Origin: an uncultured Clostridia bacterium
Lineage (GTDB): Bacteria > Bacillota > Clostridia > Oscillospirales > Ruminococcaceae
DNA length: 64,000 nt
Direction: 5' to 3'
NCBI GenBank assembly: GCA_947630845.1
Contig: CANRJB010000002.1
Span: forward strand, 62,001-126,000
Position 1 is the stretch's first letter. Each line of letters opens with the position of its first letter. The notes under the pieces were generated by a model that saw only the letters and a list, made by a program, of their open reading frames with translations, was not told the DNA's origin and did not search any database. A program made the position numbers and the translations under genes. Below are positions 7,635 through 15,067 of this stretch, in pieces.

Positions 7635-8776
7635 AGATAAACATCGGCATGATCCTTTCCTGTGCGGCAGTACTGCTGCTGATGCCGCTGCCATGCCGTG
7701 CGCAGGAGACATTTTCCTATACCCTGCTTGAGGACGGGACGGCATCTGTTGTCTGCGAGGACAAGTCCATCGTACAGGCAGACATCCCGTCGACACTCGA
7801 CGGCTATCCCGTCACGGAACTTGCAGAAAGCTGTTTTTCCGGCTGTGATGCCCTTGAAACGGTGAACATCCCGGACACGGTCACTTCGATACAGAGCTAT
7901 GCCTTTGAGCAGTGTGTGATGCTCAGTGAGATAGACATTCCGGCATCGGTCACAGAGATCGGGGATTTTGCCTTTGAAGGCTGTCTGGGACTGGAATGCA
8001 TTTCGGTGGATGCAGACAGCGAGAACTATTCCGACCAGAACGGCGTTTTGTTCAAAAACGGTGAATCCATGGTGCTGATGCGCTATCCGCAGGCGATGGA
8101 GGGAGACAGCTATTGTATTCCGGATGGCTGCGGCACGCTTGCGCCGTGGAGCTTTACGGACTGCACGAAGCTGAACAGTATTGACCTGACGGGGGCAGAG
8201 GCGATCGGTGCAGACGCCTTCATGGGCTGCACGGCATTGGAGAGCGTTACATTTCCGGAGCATCTGACAGAGCTGATCGGTGCGGCATTTGCAAACTGCG
8301 GCGAACTGCGCAAGGCAGAACTGCCGGAGGATCTGACGAGCATCGGGGACAGATGTTTTTACGGCTGTGTGAACCTGCGTGAAGTCAGCTTTCCGGATAC
8401 GCTGACGAGCATCGGTGAGCGGGCATTTTTCGGCTGTCGGGAGTTAAAGGAGATCACGCTGCCGGTATCGGTCGAGGAGATCGGAGAATATGGCATCGGC
8501 TACAGCGTCGATCAGAACGGCGATCCGGCAGTCATTGACGGAGTAAAGCTGAATGTCGATTTCTCCAGCAAAGCCTACAGCTATGCAAGGAAAAACGGCA
8601 TACCCTTTCATGCAGAGATACCGAAGTACTTCATTACGATGATCTTGGTATGCATCCTGCTGGTGTCGCTGCTGGTCGTCGGTATCGTGACGGAGCGGAA
8701 AAGACGGATGGCAGAAAAGGAACAGGAAAAATATGTTGCGAAACAGAACAAGCGCAATGACAAAAAACAGAAGTAA
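7631..8776 (+). CDS. Membrane-anchored BspA-type leucine-rich-repeat protein 2
   Basis: A surface protein of 381 residues. The signal peptide (1-24, ending CRAQE) is followed by LRR_5 repeats over about 50-300, for example VNIPDTVTSIQSYAFEQC and VSFPDTLTSIGERAFFGC. A membrane helix occurs at about 336-358, and the cytoplasmic tail is strongly basic (ERKRRMAEKEQEK... KQNKRNDKKQK). The start overlaps the stop of repeat protein 1, so translation is likely coupled. The basic tail contrasts with the acidic tails of its two neighbours. Ligand unknown. Confidence 0.85.
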   Translation: MKINIGMILSCAAVLLLMPLPCRAQETFSYTLLEDGTASVVCEDKSIVQADIPSTLDGYPVTELAESCFSGCDALETVNIPDTVTSIQSYAFEQCVMLSEIDIPASVTEIGDFAFEGCLGLECISVDADSENYSDQNGVLFKNGESMVLMRYPQAMEGDSYCIPDGCGTLAPWSFTDCTKLNSIDLTGAEAIGADAFMGCTALESVTFPEHLTELIGAAFANCGELRKAELPEDLTSIGDRCFYGCVNLREVSFPDTLTSIGERAFFGCRELKEITLPVSVEEIGEYGIGYSVDQNGDPAVIDGVKLNVDFSSKAYSYARKNGIPFHAEIPKYFITMILVCILLVSLLVVGIVTERKRRMAEKEQEKYVAKQNKRNDKKQK

Positions 8777-8786
8777 GGAGAACATT

Positions 8787-10271
8787 ATGAAGATCCGGCA
8801 AATGTTGGTATCCATGCTGCTTGGCGCAGTCATCGCAAATAGTGCATTCACGGCATCCGCAGAGGGGGAACAGGGAGATACCTATGAGGACGGCATGTTC
8901 ACCTTCGGCTATGTGGACGGCGGTGTGGAGCTTGTCGCTGTGGACACAACGGCACTGGCAGTCAGCCTGCCGGACAGCACGGACGGACGGAAGATCGTCA
9001 GCATTGCCGACGGTGCCTTTTACGGATGCAGCGCACTGGAGTCCGTGACATTCGGACAATATGTCACCTCGATCGGAGACTATGCCTTTGCAGGGTGTGA
9101 AGACCTGAAACAGATCACCATACCGGATCAGATCAAGGAATTTGGTGACAATGTATTCAGCGGCTGTCTCTCTCTTGAAAAAGTCACCCTTCCCGACAGT
9201 CTGACGGAAATTCCGGAGGGTACATTTTACAACTGCGTCTCCCTGACGGAAGTCAACATTCCGGAGACAGTTACTTCCATCGGCACGGAGAGTTTTTATT
9301 ACTGCACGCTGCTGCCGTCGGCAGCATTGCCGGAGGGCGTGACGGAGATCGGCGATTATGCGTTTGCCTTCTGCACATCGCTCACAGAGGCAGAGCTTCC
9401 GGAGAGCGTGACGACGATCGGTTCGGCAGCATGGTTCGGATGCAGCCGCATCACGAACTTTACTGTCCCCTCACAGACAGGGGAGATCGGTGCGCTTGCC
9501 TTTGCAGGGTGCAGCAGCATGGAATCCTACACGGTCATGCCGGGCAATGCCGTGTATACGTCGCAGGACGGTGTCATTTACATGGACGGCGGAAAGACGC
9601 TCTTTGCCTATCCGGCAGGGAACAGTCAGGAAAAGTTTGCTGTACCTGACGGGGTCGTCACGGTCTACGATGCCGCTTTCTTCACGGCATCCAAACTGAA
9701 AGAGATCACCTTCCCGTCCTCTCTGCGCAACATCGGGGCAGGGGCATTTGACTACTGCACCTCTCTGACATCGGTCACGCTGCCGGAGGGCGTGGAAAAG
9801 ATCTATGACAACGCCTTTTCGGACTGCACTTCCTTACGGAGTGTCAGGCTGCCGGAGTCATTGCAGAGTGTGGGAAGTTATGCATTCTATGCATGCCCTT
9901 CACTGAAAAGCGTACACATTCCCTCCGGTGTCAGCGTCGGAGACTATGCATTCGGCTATGAGGACAGCACGGAGACAGACAAAGACGGCGCACTCGTACC
10001 GAAGAAAACAGAGGGATTCCACAGAACACAGAGTCTGCCTGTCGCACAGATATTATTTATCGTGCTTGGTTCTGTCTCTCTGCTTGCCATCATCATCATG
10101 CTCATCAAGATCATCCGGAATAACCAGATCTCAAAGGCAGAGGAAAACCGCCGCCGTGAGGAAAAGGAAGCCGCTGAAGAAGCTGCCTACATCGGAATTG
10201 CAGAATCCGGAGCAGAAGAAACAGAAGAAGAAACAGATGAGGATGAAACAGACGAAAAAACAGAAGCATAA
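8787..10271 (+). CDS. Membrane-anchored BspA-type leucine-rich-repeat protein 3
   Basis: A surface protein of 494 residues, the longest of the three. After a signal peptide (1-26) there are about fifteen LRR_5 units spanning roughly 50-390, for example VTLPDSLTEIPEGTFYNC and VTLPEGVEKIYDNAFSDC. A transmembrane helix is at about 427-449, followed by a charged tail that turns highly acidic (repeated Glu/Thr/Asp). The ATG at 8787 follows AAGGAGAACATT; the in-frame upstream ATG at 8733 lies inside the previous gene and has no ribosome site. A terminator follows, ending the operon. Confidence 0.86.
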   Translation: MKIRQMLVSMLLGAVIANSAFTASAEGEQGDTYEDGMFTFGYVDGGVELVAVDTTALAVSLPDSTDGRKIVSIADGAFYGCSALESVTFGQYVTSIGDYAFAGCEDLKQITIPDQIKEFGDNVFSGCLSLEKVTLPDSLTEIPEGTFYNCVSLTEVNIPETVTSIGTESFYYCTLLPSAALPEGVTEIGDYAFAFCTSLTEAELPESVTTIGSAAWFGCSRITNFTVPSQTGEIGALAFAGCSSMESYTVMPGNAVYTSQDGVIYMDGGKTLFAYPAGNSQEKFAVPDGVVTVYDAAFFTASKLKEITFPSSLRNIGAGAFDYCTSLTSVTLPEGVEKIYDNAFSDCTSLRSVRLPESLQSVGSYAFYACPSLKSVHIPSGVSVGDYAFGYEDSTETDKDGALVPKKTEGFHRTQSLPVAQILFIVLGSVSLLAIIIMLIKIIRNNQISKAEENRRREEKEAAEEAAYIGIAESGAEETEEETDEDETDEKTEA

Positions 10272-10285
10272 GAAACAGCAGATCG

Positions 10286-10330
10286 CAAAACACCCCGTCC
10301 CCCTGCATGAGGTAAAGACGGGGTGTTTTG
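10286..10330 (+). terminator. Terminator of the LRR operon
   Basis: The arms CAAAACACCCCGTC and GACGGGGTGTTTTG are a perfect 14-bp match with a 17-base loop, 14 bases after the last LRR gene. The stem ends in TTTTG and separates the operon from dnaA. Confidence 0.8.
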
Positions 10331-10388
10331 TCGTGGGCAGAAGTGTAAAATTTTGCACGTCAGTGTTCACAAAAAACAAAAAAAAAGC

Positions 10389-10417
10389 TTGCTTTTTTCT
10401 GAAAAATATGGTATAAT
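10389..10417 (+). promoter_or_regulatory. dnaA promoter
   Basis: TTGCTT at 10389-10394 and TATAAT at 10412-10417 are 17 bases apart. The spacer ends ATATGG, giving an extended -10 (TGG before TATAAT). It lies 31 bases upstream of the dnaA ATG. No TTTTCCACA box overlaps it, so DnaA autoregulation is not evident here. Confidence 0.75.
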
Positions 10418-10448
10418 AGAAATAAGTAACGAATATAGGAGGTTGCAT

Positions 10449-11882
10449 ATGGATTCCTTTACCGAATTGTTTGAACAAGTCAAACGATATGCTCTGGATA
10501 AGGGACTTCTTTCGGAAGTAGCAGTATCCACATGGATCGACTCCATGCTGCCTGTCGGACTGGAAGGAAATAAGGCTGTGTTTTCAGTCGGAACGGAATT
10601 TCAGAAAGGCATTGTCTACTCAAATTATCGGTCTAAGATCGAAAAGGCATTTGAAGATGTCCTCGGCGCAAAGACAGAGATCGTCATCAACGTCATCCCC
10701 CCTTTCAAAGAAGATGAGCCGCTTCTCAACTATAAAGCACCGAAGAACGGAAAAAGAAGGACAGAAACCACAGACACTGATCCCACACCGAAAGCAGAGC
10801 TTGATGGGGATATGCATGAAGAGCTGAAAAAAAGCTTTGAAGTCGCAGAATATGATTATACGTTCGATACCTTCATTGTCGGGAGATCGAATGAGTTTGC
10901 CTTTGCCGCATGCAAGGCAGTTGCAACAGAGGAAGGGAATAACTACAATCCCCTCTTCATCTACGGTCCGTCAGGTCTTGGCAAGACCCATCTCGTCACT
11001 GCCATCAAGCATGAGATCACCAAGAGAAAACCGGATCAGTGCGTCATCTACGTCACCGGCGAAACGTTCGGCAATGAGCTGATCAAGGCAATAGACCAGC
11101 GTGATACCTCTGTGTTCCATGACACCTACCGTAACGCCGATGTCCTCATTGTCGATGATATCCAGTTCTTCTCCGGAAAGGAACGGATGCAGGAGGAGTT
11201 TTTCCACACATTCAACAAGCTCCATTCCACCGGAAAGCAGATCATCATCACCTCGGACAAACCCCCACGTGATCTGCAGACGCTTGAAGAACGTATCCGC
11301 AACCGCTTTGAATGGGGACTCATCGCCGACATCAGCACGCCGGACTACGAGACACGATTTGCCATCATCCGCCGCAAGGCAGAGCTGCTGCATCTGAATC
11401 TGCCGGACGAAGTGGTGGAGTTTATCGCTGTACGGCTGAAAACCAACATCCGTCAGCTTGAAGGCGCAGTCAAGAAGCTCAAGGCACTCAAACTCCTCAC
11501 CAACAATTCCCCCACCATCTCTATGGCACAGACCGTCATCCGGGATATCCTGACAGACGACCAGCCTGCGCCGATCACGGTCGAGAAGATCATTGAGGAA
11601 GTTGCCAACCTCTACGGTATCACTGCCGACGACATCCGTTCCACCAAGCGCACATCCCAGATCTCCACAGCACGTAAAGTGGCGATCTATGTGGTACGGG
11701 AAGTCACCGGCATACCGCTTGCCACCATCGGTGAGGAATTTGGCGGCAGAGATCATTCCACCATCGTCTATGCCCTCAATACCGTGACATCTGCCATCAA
11801 AAAAGATTCCAATCTGAAAAGTCTCGTGGACGACCTGATCAAGGACATCAAAGCCAAAAATCCGCAGACGATCAGCAACTGA
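10449..11882 (+). CDS. dnaA: Chromosomal replication initiator DnaA
   Basis: A protein of 477 residues that binds DnaA boxes, melts the origin and loads helicase. Domain I is at about 1-80, a charged linker with Thr/Lys-rich sequence follows to about 130, and the AAA+ core contains the Walker A GPSGLGKTH at about 174 and Walker B VLIVDDIQFF at about 231. Domain IV ends with the DNA-binding signature GGRDHSTIVYAL at about 431. The ATG at 10449 follows AGGAGGTTGCAT; the longer reading frame upstream would run through the promoter and is rejected. Neighbours dnaN, recF and gyrBA confirm the standard origin block. Confidence 0.98.
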   Translation: MDSFTELFEQVKRYALDKGLLSEVAVSTWIDSMLPVGLEGNKAVFSVGTEFQKGIVYSNYRSKIEKAFEDVLGAKTEIVINVIPPFKEDEPLLNYKAPKNGKRRTETTDTDPTPKAELDGDMHEELKKSFEVAEYDYTFDTFIVGRSNEFAFAACKAVATEEGNNYNPLFIYGPSGLGKTHLVTAIKHEITKRKPDQCVIYVTGETFGNELIKAIDQRDTSVFHDTYRNADVLIVDDIQFFSGKERMQEEFFHTFNKLHSTGKQIIITSDKPPRDLQTLEERIRNRFEWGLIADISTPDYETRFAIIRRKAELLHLNLPDEVVEFIAVRLKTNIRQLEGAVKKLKALKLLTNNSPTISMAQTVIRDILTDDQPAPITVEKIIEEVANLYGITADDIRSTKRTSQISTARKVAIYVVREVTGIPLATIGEEFGGRDHSTIVYALNTVTSAIKKDSNLKSLVDDLIKDIKAKNPQTISN

Positions 11883-11934
11883 GTTTTCCACAGCATTGTG
11901 GAAAACTACTGTTGAAAAAGTGGAAAGAATTAGT

Positions 11935-11978
11935 TTTCAACCATGTTTTCCACATCGTTGTTGAAAACATGGTTGAAA
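11935..11978. repeat. Near-perfect 20-bp inverted repeat built from DnaA-box-like halves
   Basis: The left arm at 11935-11954 reads TTTCAACCATGTTTTCCACA, and the right arm at 11959-11978 is its reverse complement with one mismatch (C to A). The loop is four bases. It combines a TTTTCCACA box with TTTTCAAC-type boxes and has a counterpart between recF and gyrB. Confidence 0.8.
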
Positions 11979-12250
11979 GATTTTCTCCGGAAATAACGCT
12001 CTGCTGCCGGAAATCAAAAATGTACCACTTTTCTTTCCACAGTTTCTGAAATTCACTTTCCACCATTTGTGGAATGTGGAAAACTGTTCCTGAGTTTTCC
12101 ACAAAGTTTTCAAGAATTTCTCAACTTCAACTCCACAATCTTTCAACTTTTCAAGACGAAAAAATTTTCTCTCTTATCTTTCCACTTTTCCACAAGCTCT
12201 CAACACAGCCTATGTTAATTTTTTTGCTGCGATATTGCTTGCATAACCCC

Positions 12251-12289
12251 ACTTTCCAACAGTTTCAACACCCCCTACTACTACTACTA
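12251..12289 (+). promoter_or_regulatory. Basal unwinding element with DnaA-trios
   Basis: Two box-like sequences, TTTCCAACA and TTTCAACA, are followed by a short run of C, then five CTA triplets at 12275-12289, then an AT-rich tract. DnaA box, GC-rich spacer and repeated trio (3'-GAT-5' on the complementary strand) is the layout described for the Bacillus basal unwinding system. Confidence 0.7.
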
Positions 12290-12424
12290 TTTTTTCTTAT
12301 ATGATTGATTGATGGATCTGTCGCACACGACAGTTTTTTTGGGAAACAGGATGTGGAAAAATAAAAGCGCATACCAGAATGCGAAAGAGACAAAGAGAAC
12401 CCGATCAGAAAAGGAGTGAACAAA

Positions 12425-13528
12425 ATGCAGTTTCTGTGTAAGAGAGATGCACTGTGCAGTGCTGTCTCACAGGTCATGAGGGGTGTTTCCCCGAAGGCAG
12501 TCAACCCTGCTCTCGAAGGGATCTGTATCCGGATGGAACAGAATGCCGTCGTTCTCACAGGCTATGACCTTGAGATCGGCATCCGTACCCGGATCGAAGC
12601 AGAATGTACACAGCCCTTTACTTTCGTTGTCAACGCCAGACTGTTCAGCGAAATGACAAGGAGAATGACAGGTGAGAACATCTGTCTTGACATTGATGAG
12701 AACCTGAATGCCGTGTTGTCAAGTGATGATACCAAATGCCGTATTACTGCCATGAGTGCAGAGGAATATCCTGCGCTCCCTGTTGTGGAGAGCATGACAA
12801 AGACTGCCATTCCACAGCCGATGCTGCGTTCCATGATCATGGAGTCCCATTTTGCCGCATCGACCAAAGTGGACAGACCCATCATGGCAGGTCTGCTGTT
12901 TGAAGCAGATCAGGATGAATTCTTTGTGGTCGCTATGGACAGATACCGCCTTGCCCTGCGGCAGGAGCATGTACCCGGTATGGGAACCTTCCGCTATGTT
13001 GTGCCGAAGAAGGCACTCATGGAGCTGGTCGGTATGCTGAAAGACGATCAGGAAGCTGTCTGTGAGTTTTCCACCAATGGAAAGCATATCGTCTTTTCGG
13101 CAAACGGCTTTGATCTGTTTGCAAGACTGCTTGAAGGGCAGTTCCATAACTTCCACAGCAGCATCCCGCCTGAATGCAAGACCACTGTCACGGCAAATAC
13201 CAAGGATATTTTGGGATGCGTCGAACGCTGTTCCCTCTTTATCAACGACAAGCACAAAGCCCCCATGGAATGCACCTTCGGGGACAATGCAATGCAGATC
13301 TTCTGCAAGACGGCGATCGGTGAGATCAATGACAGGATCCCCTGTGAAATTGACGGCGAGGGTGTCAACATCGGTCTGAGCAACCGGTATGTGATGGAGG
13401 CACTGCGTGTCTGCGGATGTGACCGCATCAGACTGCATATGAGCGGCAGCAATAAGGTCGTCAAGATCACTCCTCTTGAAGGCGAAAGTTTTATCTATCT
13501 CATCATGCCCGTACAGCTGAAGAAATGA
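12425..13528 (+). CDS. dnaN: DNA polymerase III beta sliding clamp
   Basis: A protein of 367 residues forming the dimeric ring that tethers polymerase to DNA. The length fits the three-domain clamp. Visible landmarks are [14 protein letters not shown], a mid region with [14 protein letters not shown], and the C-terminal ending YLIMPVQLK, close to the usual (M/L)P(M/V)R/K ending of clamp proteins. The ATG at 12425 follows AAAAGGAGTGAACAA; the GTG nine bases upstream overlaps the ribosome site and is rejected. The S4 gene follows after seven bases. Confidence 0.97.
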   Translation: MQFLCKRDALCSAVSQVMRGVSPKAVNPALEGICIRMEQNAVVLTGYDLEIGIRTRIEAECTQPFTFVVNARLFSEMTRRMTGENICLDIDENLNAVLSSDDTKCRITAMSAEEYPALPVVESMTKTAIPQPMLRSMIMESHFAASTKVDRPIMAGLLFEADQDEFFVVAMDRYRLALRQEHVPGMGTFRYVVPKKALMELVGMLKDDQEAVCEFSTNGKHIVFSANGFDLFARLLEGQFHNFHSSIPPECKTTVTANTKDILGCVERCSLFINDKHKAPMECTFGDNAMQIFCKTAIGEINDRIPCEIDGEGVNIGLSNRYVMEALRVCGCDRIRLHMSGSNKVVKITPLEGESFIYLIMPVQLKK

Positions 13529-13535
13529 GGGCACT

Positions 13536-13748
13536 ATGAAGAAGGAAACAGTGAAGATCACGACAGAATGGATCAAGCTTGATTCCCTGCTGAAGTTTGC
13601 AGGGATGTGTGATACCGGCGGATTTGCGAAAGAGCTGATCCAGCAGGGAAAGGTCACAGTCAATGGCGAGGTCTGCACGATGCGTGGAAAAAAAATCCGT
13701 CCGGGCGATACGGTCGGAGTTGATCAGTACCTGATCGAGGTCAACTGA
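13536..13748 (+). CDS. yaaA: S4-domain RNA-binding protein YaaA
   Basis: A protein of 70 residues consisting of one S4 domain ([20 protein letters not shown]... GKVTVNGEV...). This small protein lies between dnaN and recF in many Firmicutes; it is thought to bind RNA, perhaps the large ribosomal subunit. It starts seven bases after dnaN and overlaps recF by one base, so the three genes form one transcription unit. Confidence 0.93.
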   Translation: MKKETVKITTEWIKLDSLLKFAGMCDTGGFAKELIQQGKVTVNGEVCTMRGKKIRPGDTVGVDQYLIEVN

Positions 13749-14872
13749 TGTATATCACCTCGCTTTCGGCAGACGGATTCCGGAATCTGCATGGAGTGGA
13801 GCTTGTGCCGGATGCACACTGCAACATCATCACAGGTGACAATGCGCAGGGCAAGACCAATCTGCTTGATGCCATCTGGCTCATGACCGGATGCCGGAAT
13901 TTCCATGGCGCAAAAGAGCGGCATTATCTCGGCTTTGATGCGGATGTGTTCCACTGCCGGATGCAGTTCTTTGACGGCAGACGGGAGCAGAAGATCAGCT
14001 ACAGCATGGAACGCAGTCAGCGCAGAAAGCGGCAGATCACCATCAATGGCGTGAATACGGAAAAGACAGGCGGTCTGTTTGAGGTGTTCCAGTGTGTGGC
14101 GTTTTCGCCGTCGGATACGGAGCTTGTGAACGGCATGCCGGAGCGGCGGCGGTCGTTTACAGACCTCTGTGCCTGTCAGCTGCATCCTGCCATGATGCAG
14201 GCGGTCAACCGGGCAAATACACTGCTCCTACAGCGCAATGCCGGCATACAGAATGCCCTTCGTGGAAAGATGCGGCGGCAGGATGTCATGCTCTGGGATG
14301 AGCAGCTTGCAAAGACGGGCGCACTGATCTCCTGTATGCGTGCGCAGTATATCAGGAGCATTGCACCGCTGTGCAGAGAGCTGTACAGCGTGATGACGGG
14401 CGGCACGGAGCAGCTCAGCATCCGTTATAAGAGTGCCGTCTACGGGGCAGAGGAGCTGCCTGACCAGCCCACACCAACACTCGTACAGCAGTATGCAGAT
14501 GTGTTGGCGGAGCATCTTGAGGAGGACATGCGGCTCGGCTATACGGCGAAGGGGATACAGCGTGATGATATCCTGATGCTCATCGACGACAACCCTGTGC
14601 AGGTATTCGGTTCACAGGGACAGCGCAAAAGCACAGCCATTGTGCTGAAACTGGCGCAGGCACATCTCTGTGCCCAAAAGACGAACAGCTCACCTGTCGT
14701 ACTGCTGGACGATGTGATGGGGGAGCTTGACGAAAGGCGGCAGCGGCTGATCTACGACATGGTGTCGGAGATGCAGGTATTTATCACTCTCTGCCATGCA
14801 TCCGCCTTCAAGCCAGCACATGGCGGTAAGGTATTCCGGATGCAGAGTGGAGTGCTTGTGGAAAACTCCTGA
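13748..14872 (+). CDS. recF: DNA replication and repair protein RecF
   Basis: An SMC-like ATPase of 374 residues that helps load RecA at gapped DNA. Walker A is GDNAQGKTN at about residue 34, the ABC signature region includes GSQGQRKST near 290, and Walker B is VVLLDDVMGELD near 318. The start overlaps the preceding S4 stop (TGATG). The last codons contain a minus-strand DnaA box (14857-14865), so the second box cluster begins inside the gene. Confidence 0.96.
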   Translation: MYITSLSADGFRNLHGVELVPDAHCNIITGDNAQGKTNLLDAIWLMTGCRNFHGAKERHYLGFDADVFHCRMQFFDGRREQKISYSMERSQRRKRQITINGVNTEKTGGLFEVFQCVAFSPSDTELVNGMPERRRSFTDLCACQLHPAMMQAVNRANTLLLQRNAGIQNALRGKMRRQDVMLWDEQLAKTGALISCMRAQYIRSIAPLCRELYSVMTGGTEQLSIRYKSAVYGAEELPDQPTPTLVQQYADVLAEHLEEDMRLGYTAKGIQRDDILMLIDDNPVQVFGSQGQRKSTAIVLKLAQAHLCAQKTNSSPVVLLDDVMGELDERRQRLIYDMVSEMQVFITLCHASAFKPAHGGKVFRMQSGVLVENS

Positions 14873-14979
14873 TTTCAACATAGTTTTCAACACTGATGTT
14901 GAAAACGTGGTTGAAAGATAAAGCAGATACGGAAAACAGCCAATTTCCGACATAGGTTTTCCACAATGATTGTGGAAAA
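14857..14979. other. Second DnaA-box cluster between recF and gyrB
   Basis: TTTTCCACA boxes lie at 14957-14965 (plus), 14857-14865 and 14971-14979 (minus). A 20-bp inverted repeat of TTTCAACA/TTTTCAACA halves spans 14873-14892 and 14897-14916, with two mismatches and a four-base loop. A further 11-bp palindrome GTTTTCCACAA/TTGTGGAAAAC is at 14956-14980. The arrangement repeats that of the dnaA-dnaN gap. The remaining bases up to gyrB hold no gene. Confidence 0.8.
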
Positions 14980-15067
14980 CATTGTGAAAAACATTGTTCC
15001 GACCGTCATTCAGGGCGGATGGGAGAAGAAAAAGGCGGCATTAGCTGCATTAGGAGCGTGATGAATT

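Larger units (their letters stand above)
11883..12424. other. oriC: Putative oriC: DnaA boxes, palindromes and unwinding element
   Basis: This 542-base gap before dnaN holds no gene. Boxes of the form TTTTCCACA occur at 11884-11892, 11946-11954, 12095-12103 and 12186-12194 on the plus strand, and at 11897-11905 and 12075-12083 on the minus strand. Weaker TTTTCAACA forms occur at 11910-11918 and 11959-11967 (minus). The box differs from the usual Firmicute TTATCCACA at position three. The 3' part (from about 12215) is AT-rich and carries the trio element. This is the most likely replication start; a GC-skew plot would test it. Confidence 0.85.

Noticed and set aside
11882..11907. dnaA terminator
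   Set aside because: The palindrome is made of two DnaA boxes and is not followed by a T tract, so an origin role is more likely.
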